Origin: Lacticaseibacillus absianus
GTDB taxonomy: Bacteria; Bacillota; Bacilli; Lactobacillales; Lactobacillaceae
Length of the DNA stretch: 64,000 nt
Assembly: GCF_013407595.1 (NCBI RefSeq)
Contig: NZ_JABEKX010000001.1
Span: 762,522 to 826,521 of the forward strand
Reading direction: 5' to 3'
In this document: piece after piece, positions 1 to 8,792 of the stretch
Layout of the letters: the number at the start of each line of letters is the position of its first letter
Position numbering within the stretch: position 1 is the stretch's first letter
Position numbers and translations under genes: made by a program
Notes under the pieces: model-generated
What the model saw: only the letters and a program-made list of their open reading frames with translations
Told to the model about the DNA's origin: nothing
Database searches by the model: none

Positions 1-330
1 GATGAGCTGGCGGCCGGCCAGCGCCTTGATGAAGCCGAACTCCTCATCTTTGACCCCGACGGAGATCGACGCGAACAGCCCCTTCGCGTGCATCGTCTCG
101 ACGAACTGCTGGCGCCGCTCCGGGTTGAAGCGGTGCATCACGTAGAAGTAGCCGTTGGCCGCGAGCCATTCGGCCAGTGGCTCGTCGATGATGGTCTGCA
201 TGTTCGCCGGGACGACCGGCAGCTTGAAGGTGCGGCCGCCGAACACCACGGTGGTGTCGACCTCTTTGCGTGAGCGTACGACGCACTTATTGGGGATCAG
301 TTGAATGTCTTCGTAGTCAAAAATTTCCAT
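1..330 (-). CDS. guaC: GMP reductase, N-terminal 110 residues (runs off the left edge)
   Basis: GMP reductase converts GMP to IMP with NADPH in purine salvage. The reverse strand gives 110 codons from ATG at 330, beginning [15 protein letters not shown], followed by [14 protein letters not shown] and FYVMHRF. These blocks are characteristic of the Gram-positive GuaC type rather than IMP dehydrogenase, which carries a CBS-domain insert. A full enzyme is about 325 residues, so roughly two thirds lies outside the window, including the catalytic loop Cys. An AAAGGA ribosome binding site lies upstream of the ATG. A strong promoter and two inverted purine boxes sit between 351 and 466, so repression or activation by PurR is likely. 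Confidence 0.93.
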   Translation of the reverse strand, partial: MEIFDYEDIQLIPNKCVVRSRKEVDTTVVFGGRTFKLPVVPANMQTIIDEPLAEWLAANGYFYVMHRFNPERRQQFVETMHAKGLFASISVGVKDEEFGFIKALAGRQLI

Positions 331-350
331 AAGGCAAGGCGTCCTTTCGT

Positions 351-466
351 AAAAACCGAACGATTCACTCGCTTGAGTGGGTACTTTTCGCACCAAGTCG
401 AACTATACGGGGATTGTCGCAAAAAGTCAACTTTCAGCGCTAATATAAAAAAATCGTTCGGTTTTT
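351..466 (-). promoter_or_regulatory. Pair of inverted PurBox-like sites flanking the guaC promoter
   Basis: An exact 15-bp inverted repeat, AAAAACCGAACGATT at 351-365 and its reverse complement at 452-466, flanks the guaC promoter. The core CCGAAC with flanking A/T matches the PurR PurBox consensus (AWWWCCGAACWWT) at all but one position. The arms lie upstream of the -35 element and within the leader. Regulation of guaC by PurR is known in Bacillus; the function here is inferred. Confidence 0.7.
402..430 (-). promoter_or_regulatory. guaC promoter
   Basis: Read on the minus strand: -35 TTGACT (425-430), 17-bp spacer, -10 TATAGT (402-407). The transcription start should fall near 396, leaving a 5' leader of about 65 nt that contains a small CACTC/GAGTG hairpin. 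Confidence 0.75.
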
Positions 467-513
467 CGAGTCGCTTGGGGTCAAAAAAAGCCGCTTGCCG
501 CGGCCAGAGCAGA

Positions 514-1461
514 TCAGAAGTACTTCTTGCGCCAGAACTGGAAGCCGAGCAGGATCGCGATGATCAGCGAGATCACGATCGTCACGATCCACGACACGTG
601 CATGTTCGCCAGTGGAAGCTCGACGTTCATCCCGTAGAAGGAGAAGACCAGCGTGGGGATCGTCAGGATGATCGAGTATGACGTCAGGAACTTCATCACC
701 CCGTTCATGTTGTTGTTGATGATGGAACTATAGGTGTCGGCGGTCTCGTTGATGATAGAGTTGGAGATCTGTGCCATTTCGGTCCCTTGCTGGTTTTCGA
801 TCAAAATGTCATCCAGCAGGTCCGCGTCGTCTTCGTTCAGGTGCAGCGGGTCGGTGCGCTGGATCTGTTGGAGCACGTTGCGGTCAGTTTTGAGGCTCAT
901 CATGAAGTAGACCAAGCCGCGTTGGATCCCCATCAAGGCGTAGAGTTCCTCGTTCTTCAGGTTGCTCTGCAGCTTGGTCTCCAGGGCTTCACGGGCCTTG
1001 TTGATGTCGCGCAGGTAGGAGAGGTAGGCGACAGTCGCCTTGTACATCATCAAGAGCGCAGCTTTGTTCTTGAGTTTCGGGTTGAAGCCCGGCACCCGGT
1101 TGTCGGCGAACAGGGCGAGCAGCGGCTGCTGCTTCATGTCGAGCGTGATGATCGCGGTGGTGGTGATGATCAAGGCCAGCGGGACCGTCTTGTAGACGAT
1201 GCGCTGCTTGGCGTCTTGCTCGACGATCGGCATATCGAAGATGATCAGATGGGCATCGACGTCTTCGTCGTATTCGTAGCGCGCCCCTTCGTCAGGATCC
1301 AGGCCATAGAGCAGGAAGGATTCAGGGACACGCGCCTTTTTTTGAAGGCGCTGAAGTTCCGCAGGGGTCGGGTCGATCGCGTTGATCCAGACCCCCGCCT
1401 CGATTTTGTCTTGTGCCTTCAGCTGACCCACGGTATCATCGAATTTATAAGTCGAGAGCAT
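514..1461 (-). CDS. corA: CorA family magnesium transporter
   Basis: Predicted pentameric Mg2+ (or Co2+/Ni2+) channel of 315 residues. A long acidic/helical cytoplasmic domain precedes two C-terminal membrane helices. The signature GMN lies at residues 277-279 in FYGMNVELP after helix 1, and the protein ends in the basic WRKKYF tail. The start MLSTYKFDD at 1461 is chosen because AAGGAGG directly precedes it; the frame stays open upstream to 1746 but overlaps rlmA and has no ribosome binding site. It is divergent from rlmA. A second, more diverged CorA lies at 45465-46373 with a different signature. Confidence 0.9.
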   Translation of the reverse strand: MLSTYKFDDTVGQLKAQDKIEAGVWINAIDPTPAELQRLQKKARVPESFLLYGLDPDEGARYEYDEDVDAHLIIFDMPIVEQDAKQRIVYKTVPLALIITTTAIITLDMKQQPLLALFADNRVPGFNPKLKNKAALLMMYKATVAYLSYLRDINKAREALETKLQSNLKNEELYALMGIQRGLVYFMMSLKTDRNVLQQIQRTDPLHLNEDDADLLDDILIENQQGTEMAQISNSIINETADTYSSIINNNMNGVMKFLTSYSIILTIPTLVFSFYGMNVELPLANMHVSWIVTIVISLIIAILLGFQFWRKKYF

Positions 1462-1531
1462 GTCTTCCTCCTTCAGGCGTTTCTTATAGTCTACTTGAAA
1501 ACATGCGCAGAATACAGCGAGGAGTGTGGAC

Positions 1532-2371
1532 ATGCGCAAAATCATGCAAAAATCGGCGTGGCTGAAGGCCCAAGGCCCCCTGGTCGCTTGCCCGGTCTGC
1601 CAGGCCGTGATGACCGTCAGCGAGACCAGTCTCGTCTGTGTGGCGGGCCACCGCATTGACTTGGCCAAGAAGGGCACCGCAAACTTCCTGAACAAGCCCG
1701 TGGCCACCGAGTACACCACACCGATGCTAGCCGCGCGTCGGCGCATCCTTGAGGCCGGTTTTTTTCACCCGTTCCTGACTGCGATCGCTGCGCAACTGCG
1801 CCCGAGCGACCGGTTGCTCGATGTGGGGTGTGGCGAAGGGACCCCGACGGCCACGCTGGCGGCGGGTGTCGCAGCGGCGGTCGGATTCGACATCTCGGCC
1901 CCGGCGATCCAGCTGACCGGGGGGCTGGACACCGCCGCATTCTTCTGCGTGGCCGACTTGGCGCGCTTGCCGTTTGGTGACGACACCTTCGATGTGCTCG
2001 TGGACTTGTTCTCGCCGGGCAACTACGCGGAATTCGACCGGGTGCTGCGCCCGGGGGGCCGCCTGTTCAAGGTGATCCCGGCGGCGAGTTATCTGCGCGA
2101 GCTGCGTGAAGGGCTGTACGGCGGGACCGATAAGGCGACCTACTCGAACGCACAGGTGCGCGAGCGCTTCCTTGTTCACTATCCCCGGACAACTGTTCGA
2201 GAGATAAATAACGACTTCGCCCTCACAAAGGCACAGTTCGCGGACTTGATGGCGATGACGCCGCTGTCGTGGCAGGCCCCGGCCGAACGGCGCGCGGCGA
2301 TGCTTGAACACCCGCCGGCTAGCATGCACGTAGGGGTCGAATTGTTACAGGTCGATTATTGTGAAAAATAG
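1532..2371 (+). CDS. rlmA: 23S rRNA (guanine-N1) methyltransferase, RlmA family
   Basis: SAM-dependent methyltransferase of 279 residues that by family membership modifies a guanine in helix 35 of 23S rRNA (the RlmA/TlrB family, G745 or G748). An N-terminal zinc site is visible at Cys20, Cys23, Cys36 and His40. The SAM-binding motif LLDVGCGEGTPT follows at about residue 95, with a typical class I fold after it (VADLARLPF, FSPGNYAEFDRVLRPGG). A GTG at 1526 is in frame, but GAGGAG at 1519-1524 is correctly spaced only for the ATG at 1532. Which guanine is methylated cannot be decided from sequence. Confidence 0.9.
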   Translation: MRKIMQKSAWLKAQGPLVACPVCQAVMTVSETSLVCVAGHRIDLAKKGTANFLNKPVATEYTTPMLAARRRILEAGFFHPFLTAIAAQLRPSDRLLDVGCGEGTPTATLAAGVAAAVGFDISAPAIQLTGGLDTAAFFCVADLARLPFGDDTFDVLVDLFSPGNYAEFDRVLRPGGRLFKVIPAASYLRELREGLYGGTDKATYSNAQVRERFLVHYPRTTVREINNDFALTKAQFADLMAMTPLSWQAPAERRAAMLEHPPASMHVGVELLQVDYCEK

Positions 2372-2720
2372 GGTTGAATTCCTGAAACATGGGTGTTAAA
2401 TTACTCTTAAGCATTTTTATTTCTGGCTTTTATCAGGGCTTGCTTTTGGGAAATTGATAAAAGTTAGCGATGGAAAGCTTCACTAACGTATCGTCTCGCC
2501 GTGCTTGACACCGAGGTGATGCGTTTTTTTGTGCCCGCGCGACGGCTGAGACGGCTTGCATGGCAGGCGTGACGGGTAGACACGCGTCAGACTGGGCGCG
2601 TTAGTGGGGCAGGCACCCAGTCGGATAGTGATCGTTGGGGGCCGACACCACGTTCTGGGGGCCGGGACAAACGCCCGCGGCCGTGCTACACTGGACCTTG
2701 AGTTTTTAGAGGAGGCCAAC
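2372..2720. other. 349-bp intergenic stretch between rlmA and trmL
   Basis: No credible gene. The first 100 bases are distinctly A+T-rich compared with the rest of the window and contain a perfect 9-bp inverted repeat CTTTTATCA (2427-2435) / TGATAAAAG (2455-2463). The remainder returns to high GC and ends in the trmL promoter. Confidence 0.6.
2664..2692 (+). promoter_or_regulatory. trmL promoter, extended -10
   Basis: Extended -10 TGCTACACT at 2684-2692 with a weak GGGACA -35 at 2664-2669 (17-bp spacer). A GAGGAGG ribosome binding site at 2709-2715 follows. Confidence 0.55.
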
Positions 2721-3230
2721 ATGTCAAACCACATCGTATTATTCGAGCCGCTGATCCCGGCGAATACCGGGAACATCGCGCGGACCGCGGCGGCGACTGA
2801 CAGCTACTTGCACTTGATTGAGCCGCTGGGGTTTGAGCTCGACGACAAGCACCTACGCCGGGCGGGACTGGATTACTGGCAGAGTGTCAAGGTTGTGATG
2901 CACCGATCACTAGCGGCGTTTATGGCGACCGTCCCGGACCAGCGGTACTTGTACCTAGTCTCCAAGTTTGCGGCGCAGACCTATTCGGATGTGGACTACA
3001 GTGATCCGACGGTCGAGCACTACTTCATGTTCGGTAAGGAAACGACCGGGCTACCGGAGCCGTTCATGCGCGCGAACCCCGAGAAGGCCGTCCGGATCCC
3101 GATGACGGACAATGTGCGGGCGCTCAACTTATCGAATTGCGCGGCGCTCGTGGTCTACGAGGCCTTGCGGCAACAAGCCTTCGCCGGCTTGGAGCGGGTG
3201 CACGCGTACCCGCACGATAAACTGAAGTGA
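2721..3230 (+). CDS. trmL: tRNA (cytidine(34)-2'-O)-methyltransferase TrmL
   Basis: SPOUT-class 2'-O-methyltransferase of 169 residues that modifies wobble position 34 of tRNA-Leu isoacceptors (family knowledge). Motifs seen in order are EPLIPANTGNIART near the N terminus, AGLDYW, FGKETTGLPEPF, and the knot motif IPMTDNVRALNLSNCAALV near residue 130. Length equals the family norm for the stand-alone knot domain. ATG at 2721 follows GAGGAGG; an in-frame ATG further upstream has no ribosome binding site. It stands alone, upstream of a DUF1149 gene with its own promoter. Confidence 0.93.
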   Translation: MSNHIVLFEPLIPANTGNIARTAAATDSYLHLIEPLGFELDDKHLRRAGLDYWQSVKVVMHRSLAAFMATVPDQRYLYLVSKFAAQTYSDVDYSDPTVEHYFMFGKETTGLPEPFMRANPEKAVRIPMTDNVRALNLSNCAALVVYEALRQQAFAGLERVHAYPHDKLK

Positions 3231-3292
3231 CCCTGCTTGGATGAGGGCGGCGGGGACCTCTCTATAGAAGCCCGTGCATGCCCAGTCGGCGG

Positions 3293-3321
3293 TTGTTTTT
3301 GCCGGCCAAGATTGAGATACT
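3293..3321 (+). promoter_or_regulatory. Promoter of the DUF1149 gene
   Basis: TTGTTT (3293-3298), 17-bp spacer, GATACT (3316-3321), about 25 bp before the start codon of the downstream gene. Confidence 0.5.
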
Positions 3322-3347
3322 GGACGCAGACCCACAGGAGGTGCGAC

Positions 3348-3743
3348 ATGGCATTCAAACAACTGAGCCTGACGGTCAAGTCGTTTCACTTCGACTTGAC
3401 CCCGCAGGGCGGCGACGCGACGCAGGACATTCAAGTCGCGATGCGGCAGGTCGAACCCAACGACTCGACGCGCAAAGCGGCACTGGCACAAGGGCATATG
3501 TTCGAGGTCCTCGTGCCCTTCACGATCCGGCCTGCCGGCTACGGGTTCCAGGTCGCCGGCGAGATCTCGCTGTTCGTTCAGACGCTGGATTATTTCGGCG
3601 CGGCGCAAGACTTGCCGCAAGCGGAACTGGCGCAGATCTCACAGCCGGCGATCGCCAAGATCCAGTCGCTGACTTACGACGTGACCCGGTCGATCACCGG
3701 AGAGGGTGTGCAACTGAACTTCCAGCCGGCAACCAGCCGGTGA
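3348..3743 (+). CDS. DUF1149-type conserved protein
   Basis: A 131-residue soluble protein without signal peptide or membrane segment, starting MAFKQLSLTVKSFHFD after a GGAGGTG ribosome binding site. The pattern of alternating beta-strand-like segments (FEVLVPFTIRP, VAGEISLFVQTLDY) and its position just upstream of ftsK match the DUF1149 proteins found in lactobacilli and streptococci, whose role is not established. No catalytic motif is visible. The family assignment is from remembered similarity, so a domain search would be needed to confirm it. Confidence 0.7.
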   Translation: MAFKQLSLTVKSFHFDLTPQGGDATQDIQVAMRQVEPNDSTRKAALAQGHMFEVLVPFTIRPAGYGFQVAGEISLFVQTLDYFGAAQDLPQAELAQISQPAIAKIQSLTYDVTRSITGEGVQLNFQPATSR

Positions 3744-3826
3744 CCACTGAGGGGCGGGGCTTGTGCCGACGGGGATGACCGACGGCCAGGCCCCGCTGTG
3801 CGTGATGCGTTGGCCCAGAGTTCGTG

Positions 3827-3832
3827 TATAAT
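3827..3832 (+). promoter_or_regulatory. Probable -10 element of the ftsK operon
   Basis: Consensus TATAAT preceded by GTG (CGTGTATAAT); no good -35 hexamer lies 16-18 bp upstream. The same CGTGTATAAT string occurs on the minus strand ahead of the ABC binding-protein gene near 56774. Confidence 0.5.
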
Positions 3833-3889
3833 AGGAGCGTTGAGCCCGGAGAGCAAGGGCCCGCACGCTTGACGCAAGGAGGAGAAACG

Positions 3890-6202
3890 ATGGCAGCGCG
3901 ACGCAAGACCACGACAAAGAGGCGGCCGAGTCGGCCGGGAAACAAAAAAACTGACCACACCATCAACTGGATCGGGTGCGGTTTCTTAGTCGTGGCGCTT
4001 CTGGCCTTTTTCCGGCTGGGGCTGATCGGGACCCTGCTGGCCAACTGTCTGCGGCTTGTGGTCGGCAACGCCTACTTGGTCGCGGCAGTTGGGCTGGCCG
4101 GCTTAGGCCTGTGGCTTTTGGCCACCGGCAAACTGCCGGTGATCGGCAAGCGTTACTGGGGCGGTACGGCGTTGATCAGCGCCGGGGCCGTCGGGTTACT
4201 GACCGGCGCGACGATGAAGGTGCTCGCCGTTCACAGCCACTACCTGCTGACGACCTGGCGCCTACTCAAAAACGACTTTGCGCGCGGCACTTCGGCGTCT
4301 GACGTCGGCGGTGGCCTGCTGGGTGGCGGCCTGTTCAACCTGCTTGCGCCGCTTCTCAGTGAGATCGGCGCGAAGCTCCTCTTGGGCGTGGTGGTCTTGA
4401 TCGGGCTCGCCATCGTGGTCGGGATCACCCCGGCGCAGTTCTTTGCGGCCTGTCAGTGGGGCGCCAAGAAGGTCGGCGCGCTCGGTACGTGGATCCAGGC
4501 CAAGGTGCACGACTGGCAAGCGCGACCGCGGACGGTGCGGCCTGCACCGACGCCGGCAGCGGGGACCCCAGCGCCGAGTGACGCGCAGCCTGCGCCATCT
4601 GCGGACCCGGCGGATAAGGGGCTACCTGACCCGTTGCCCCAAGATGACTTTCAGATCAACACACCACCGGTGGCCAGCAGTCAGGCGCCAGTGTCAAGTC
4701 AGTCTGAGCCACGAGCCGAGGCGCGCCCGGCCCCAGAACAGCAGGACCTTGAGTTGGACCTCGACCTCGACGACCCTGAGCCGGACGCGGCGGCGGATTA
4801 CCAACTGCCCTCGATGGACCTGTTGAGTGCGGTGCCTCCAGCGGATCAGTCGGTAGAAGTTGAGCAGATCAAGCAAAACCGCGTCAAACTGAAGCAGACG
4901 CTAGAGAGTTTTGGGGTCAACGTGACGGTCAAGTCCGCCACGTTAGGGCCGAGCATCACGCAGTACGAGATCCAGCCGGCGGTCGGGGTCAAAGTCGCCA
5001 AGATCGTCAACCTCGCCGATGACCTCGCGTTAGCTTTAGCCGCCAAGGATATCCGCATCGAGGCCCCGATCCCGGGCAAGCCGCTGATCGGTATCGAGGT
5101 GCCGAACTCGACGATCGCCACGGTCGGCTACCGGGAGGTGTTGGCCAACACGCCGCCGCACCCGGGCAAGCCACTGGTGATCCCGCTGGGGAAGGACGTC
5201 TCGGGGCACGTGCTGACTTTCGATCTGACGAAGATGCCGCACTTGCTGATCGCCGGGGCGACCGGGAGCGGGAAGTCAGTGATGATCAACGTGATCATCA
5301 CCAGTATCCTGATGACGACCAAGCCGACCGAGGTTCGGCTGATGCTGATCGATCCGAAGCGTGTGGAGCTGTCGGTGTACAACGGGGTCCCGCACTTGCT
5401 GACCCCGGTGGTGACGGAAGCCAAAAAGGCCCCGTCTGCGCTCAATAAGGTGCTGGCCGAGATGGACAAGCGCTACCAGGCGTTCTCCGACAACGGGGTG
5501 CGCAACATGACCGAGTTCAACCACAAGGCCGCCGAAACGGCGACACTGACGCGCATGCCGTATATCGTCGTGATCGTCGACGAGCTGTCTGACTTGATGA
5601 TGGTCGCCGGCAATGAGGTCGAAACGGCGATCGTCCGCCTGGCCCAGATGGCCCGGGCGGCGGGGATCCACATCATCATCGCAACGCAACGGCCATCTGT
5701 GGATGTCATCACCGGGCTGATCAAGGCCAACGTCCCGAGCCGCATCGCCTTTGCGGTGTCCAGCGGGGTCGACTCCCGCACGATCCTCGACAGCAACGGT
5801 GCGGAGACCTTACTGGGTCGCGGCGACATGCTGTATGACCCGATCGACGCCAGCAAGCCGGTCCGGATCCAAGGCGCGTTCATCCCGTCTGAAGACGTGG
5901 AGGCGGTGGTCAGTGCGATCACGGCCCAGGTCGCGCCGGCTTACGACGAAGACATGGCCCCAAGCGAAGTTGAGGTGGATGGGGCGGCCGGCGAGTCGGA
6001 AGACGAGCTGTACGACGACGCCAAGCAGTTTGTGCTGCAACAAGGCAGCGCATCGACGTCGATGCTACAGCGGCGCTTCCGGATCGGCTACAACCGCGCT
6101 GCCCGGCTGATCGATGATCTGGAAGCCAATCAGATCGTCGGGCCGGCGGACGGTTCGCGGCCCCGCAAGGTTTATGGGGCCGAGTCTGACCCCACCCAAT
6201 GA
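3890..6202 (+). CDS. ftsK: DNA translocase FtsK/SpoIIIE
   Basis: Septal DNA pump of 770 residues that clears chromosomes from the closing division site. It has a basic N terminus (RRKTTTKRRPSR), four or so membrane helices to about residue 190, then a Pro/Ala/Asp-rich linker (about 215-320). The RecA-like motor follows, with Walker A GATGSGKS near 454 and Walker B VVIVDELSDLMM. The C-terminal gamma winged helix (SMLQRRFRIGYNRAARLID) ends the protein. The start at 3890 follows AAGGAGGAGAAACG; an in-frame ATG at 3824 lies inside the -10 region and is rejected. It is the first gene of a run with very short spacers through ymfI. Confidence 0.95.
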   Translation: MAARRKTTTKRRPSRPGNKKTDHTINWIGCGFLVVALLAFFRLGLIGTLLANCLRLVVGNAYLVAAVGLAGLGLWLLATGKLPVIGKRYWGGTALISAGAVGLLTGATMKVLAVHSHYLLTTWRLLKNDFARGTSASDVGGGLLGGGLFNLLAPLLSEIGAKLLLGVVVLIGLAIVVGITPAQFFAACQWGAKKVGALGTWIQAKVHDWQARPRTVRPAPTPAAGTPAPSDAQPAPSADPADKGLPDPLPQDDFQINTPPVASSQAPVSSQSEPRAEARPAPEQQDLELDLDLDDPEPDAAADYQLPSMDLLSAVPPADQSVEVEQIKQNRVKLKQTLESFGVNVTVKSATLGPSITQYEIQPAVGVKVAKIVNLADDLALALAAKDIRIEAPIPGKPLIGIEVPNSTIATVGYREVLANTPPHPGKPLVIPLGKDVSGHVLTFDLTKMPHLLIAGATGSGKSVMINVIITSILMTTKPTEVRLMLIDPKRVELSVYNGVPHLLTPVVTEAKKAPSALNKVLAEMDKRYQAFSDNGVRNMTEFNHKAAETATLTRMPYIVVIVDELSDLMMVAGNEVETAIVRLAQMARAAGIHIIIATQRPSVDVITGLIKANVPSRIAFAVSSGVDSRTILDSNGAETLLGRGDMLYDPIDASKPVRIQGAFIPSEDVEAVVSAITAQVAPAYDEDMAPSEVEVDGAAGESEDELYDDAKQFVLQQGSASTSMLQRRFRIGYNRAARLIDDLEANQIVGPADGSRPRKVYGAESDPTQ

Positions 6203-6234
6203 CGCGGATGCGAGACAATAAAGGAGTAGATCGT

Positions 6235-7497
6235 TTGCGAATCGAACTGACCTCGGGTGTTCACCTGAATGTGCTGCCCACGACCAAGTTCAAGACGACC
6301 CGTCTGGCGGTGCACTTTATCGCCCCGGCAGACCCGACCACATACGCCGCGCGCACGCTGTTGACCAGCGTGTTGGAGACCAGCAGCGCTACTTACCCGA
6401 CCCAAGCTGACTTGTCGGCGGCCTTGGAGACCCTGTACGGGGCCAACTTCGGCATCGGCGTCGCCAAAGACGGCGCCACGCACCGGGTGACGGCCACGCT
6501 TGACGTGGTCGATTCGGCGCTGGTCGAGCAACCGCTGTTGGCCGCTGCCTGCCAGTTTCTCGGTGAGGTGCTGATGCGGCCGCTGCTGGTGGCCGGCGGC
6601 TTCGATCCGGCAGTCGTCGCGCGCGAGCGGCACAACCTTGTCGAGTACCTGAACAGCTTGGATGAAGACCGCCAGTTGCAGGCCAGCCTGGCCGCCCAAG
6701 CGCTGTACTTCACCGGGGACGCCGCACAAGCGACGCCCAGCTTTGGGCTTGCCGCAGACGTTGCCGCGTTAGACGGGGCGGCGCTGATGGCCGCCTATCG
6801 CCAGTTGATGACAGTCGATCAAGTTGAGATCGTCGTCTTGGGCGACGTGCAACCGGCGGCCGTGACTGACCTGATCGCAGGGCTCGGCTTGACGCCGCGC
6901 AACCCCCAGCCACTGACGCTGACGGTCGATCGGCCGCAGACGGCGCGCGTGCAGACCCGCGTCGAGACCGCCGCCGTCAACCAGGCGAAGCTTGATCAGT
7001 GCTACCACGCGGCCGTTGACCTCTATGGCCCGCAGTACTATCCAGCGCTGGTCGCAGTGGAGCTGTTCGGTGGCTCGCCGCTGTCGTTCTTGTTCACCGA
7101 CGTGCGCGAGAAGGCCAGCCTGGCGTATTATGCCAGCGCCACGCTCGATCCCTTCCGCCACCTGATGATGGTGCAGACCGGCATCGACGGCGCCGATGCG
7201 GACCGCGTGCGGGCACTGATCGCGGCGCAACTGACGAAGGTGCAGTCTGGGGACTTCAGCGATGACCGCTTGCAAGCGATCAAGGACGGGCTGCTCAATG
7301 GCCGCCAGATCGCGTACGATTCACCGCGGTTCCTGGCGCGACAGGGCCTGCTGCATGGCTTGATCGCCGCGCACCAGATGGCGTATGAAGACTATGCCGC
7401 CCGCGTGCAGGCGGTCACCAAGGCCGATGTGCAGGCGGCGGCCGCCAGCCTGGTGCTGCAGGCGGATTACCTGTTGACAGATAAGGAGGCGAACTGA
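6235..7497 (+). CDS. yfmF: M16-family protein YfmF-like (EF-P 5-aminopentanol modification-associated), no zinc motif
   Basis: A 420-residue member of the M16 (pitrilysin) fold that lacks the HxxEH zinc site, so it is probably the non-catalytic partner of the next gene. Family-typical segments are LSAALETLYGANF and YQLFFTDVREKASLAYY-like SFLFTDVREKASLAYY. The TTG at 6235 is chosen because AAGGAG lies 8 nt upstream; an in-frame ATG at 6199 overlaps the end of ftsK and has no ribosome binding site. Databases associate this family with the EF-P 5-aminopentanol modification; a direct enzymatic role is not established. It is co-transcribed with yfmH. Confidence 0.85.
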   Translation: MRIELTSGVHLNVLPTTKFKTTRLAVHFIAPADPTTYAARTLLTSVLETSSATYPTQADLSAALETLYGANFGIGVAKDGATHRVTATLDVVDSALVEQPLLAAACQFLGEVLMRPLLVAGGFDPAVVARERHNLVEYLNSLDEDRQLQASLAAQALYFTGDAAQATPSFGLAADVAALDGAALMAAYRQLMTVDQVEIVVLGDVQPAAVTDLIAGLGLTPRNPQPLTLTVDRPQTARVQTRVETAAVNQAKLDQCYHAAVDLYGPQYYPALVAVELFGGSPLSFLFTDVREKASLAYYASATLDPFRHLMMVQTGIDGADADRVRALIAAQLTKVQSGDFSDDRLQAIKDGLLNGRQIAYDSPRFLARQGLLHGLIAAHQMAYEDYAARVQAVTKADVQAAAASLVLQADYLLTDKEAN

Positions 7498-8792
7498 TGC
7501 GCCAAGCATACCCGGAAGTATCCGAGACGCTGATCACCCACACACTGGCGAACGGCCTGCGGGTGTTGATCGTGCCCAAGCCTGATTTTCACGAGACCTA
7601 CGCGCAGTTCGCCGTCGATTACGGTGGGATCGACACCCGCTATGTGCCGCTGGGCGGCACTGAGATGGTGCAAGACCCTGAGGGCATCGCCCATTTTTTG
7701 GAGCACAAGTTGTTCGAAAAAGCCGACCACGATGCCTTCGACCTGTTCGGGGCCACTGGAGCATCCGCGAATGCTTTCACTGGGGCGACGACCACGGCCT
7801 ACCTGTTTTCGACTAGTCAGGCCGTGGCGCAGAACCTGACGACCCTGCTTGATTTTGTCCAGGATCCGTACTTCACGGCCCAGACCGTGGCGAAGGAGAA
7901 GGGGATCATCGGTCAGGAGATCCAGATGTACCAGGACGCCCCTGGGTGGCGGCTCTACTACGGGATCCTGGGTAACCTGTACCCGGAGCACCCGGTCGCC
8001 CACGACGTCACCGGGACCTTGGCATCCATCGACCAGATCACCCCTGAGGCGCTGCACACCGCGTACCGGACCTTCTATCAGCCGAGCAACATGACCCTGA
8101 CGCTGGTCGGGCCCGTCGAGCCCGACGCGATCATCGCCTTGATCGAGGCGAATCAGGCGGCCAAGACCTTCGCACCAGCGACGCCGATCACGCGCGGGGT
8201 CGCCTTCGACGGCGCCATCGACGCGATCTTGCCGTACCGCGCCTTGACCCTGCCTGTCGTGCGGCCGAAGAGCGCCGTGGGCCTGAAAGGGCAACGGGAC
8301 CTCGCCGGCGATGTCGCGGGGACGCGCTACCAGGTGGCCGTGCGCTTGCTACTGGAGATGCTGTTCGGGGATTCGTCGCCGCTGTATCAGCAGTGGTACG
8401 ATGCCGGTCTGATCGACGACTCGTTTGATTACGACTTTCAAGTCGCGCGCACGTTCAATTACGTCACCTTCGCCGGGGATACGGCGGACCCACAAGCACT
8501 GTCCGACGCGATCGTCACCGTGCTGGCGCGCGGGGGCGATCAGCCTAGCCTGACCGAGGACCGCTTTGCACGCCTGAAGCGCGCCGGGCTCGGCAAGTAT
8601 TACCAGTCACTGAACTCGCTGGAGCGGATGGCTGGGCAGCTCAGCGCGCAGAGCTTCACAGCAGTCAACGCGTTCGAACTCGCCGACTTGATGCGGGCGG
8701 TGACCTTAGACGAGCTGCGGGCGATCGCCACTGAGTTGTTCGATCTGCAAGCAGTCTCAGTCTGCCACGTCCTGCCAGAGGTGACCGCATGA
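7497..8792 (+). CDS. yfmH: M16-family zinc peptidase YfmH-like
   Basis: A 431-residue M16 metallopeptidase with the inverted zinc motif HFLEH at about residues 65-69 and a downstream Glu in KGIIGQEIQMY near 139. It therefore looks catalytically competent, unlike its neighbour YfmF, and the two probably form a heterodimer as in other M16B pairs. The ATG overlaps the yfmF stop codon by one base (TGATG) and is preceded by AAGGAGG, so translation is coupled. The family is annotated as associated with EF-P modification because it neighbours ymfI; its substrate is unknown. Confidence 0.88.
   Translation: MRQAYPEVSETLITHTLANGLRVLIVPKPDFHETYAQFAVDYGGIDTRYVPLGGTEMVQDPEGIAHFLEHKLFEKADHDAFDLFGATGASANAFTGATTTAYLFSTSQAVAQNLTTLLDFVQDPYFTAQTVAKEKGIIGQEIQMYQDAPGWRLYYGILGNLYPEHPVAHDVTGTLASIDQITPEALHTAYRTFYQPSNMTLTLVGPVEPDAIIALIEANQAAKTFAPATPITRGVAFDGAIDAILPYRALTLPVVRPKSAVGLKGQRDLAGDVAGTRYQVAVRLLLEMLFGDSSPLYQQWYDAGLIDDSFDYDFQVARTFNYVTFAGDTADPQALSDAIVTVLARGGDQPSLTEDRFARLKRAGLGKYYQSLNSLERMAGQLSAQSFTAVNAFELADLMRAVTLDELRAIATELFDLQAVSVCHVLPEVTA

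Noticed and set aside
787-1659. 290-codon open frame opposite corA
   Set aside because: Antisense shadow running through corA and into rlmA; no start context.
3824-3889. Upstream ATG start for ftsK
   Set aside because: It lies within the -10 region (TATAAT at 3827) and has no ribosome binding site; ATG 3890 has AAGGAGG.
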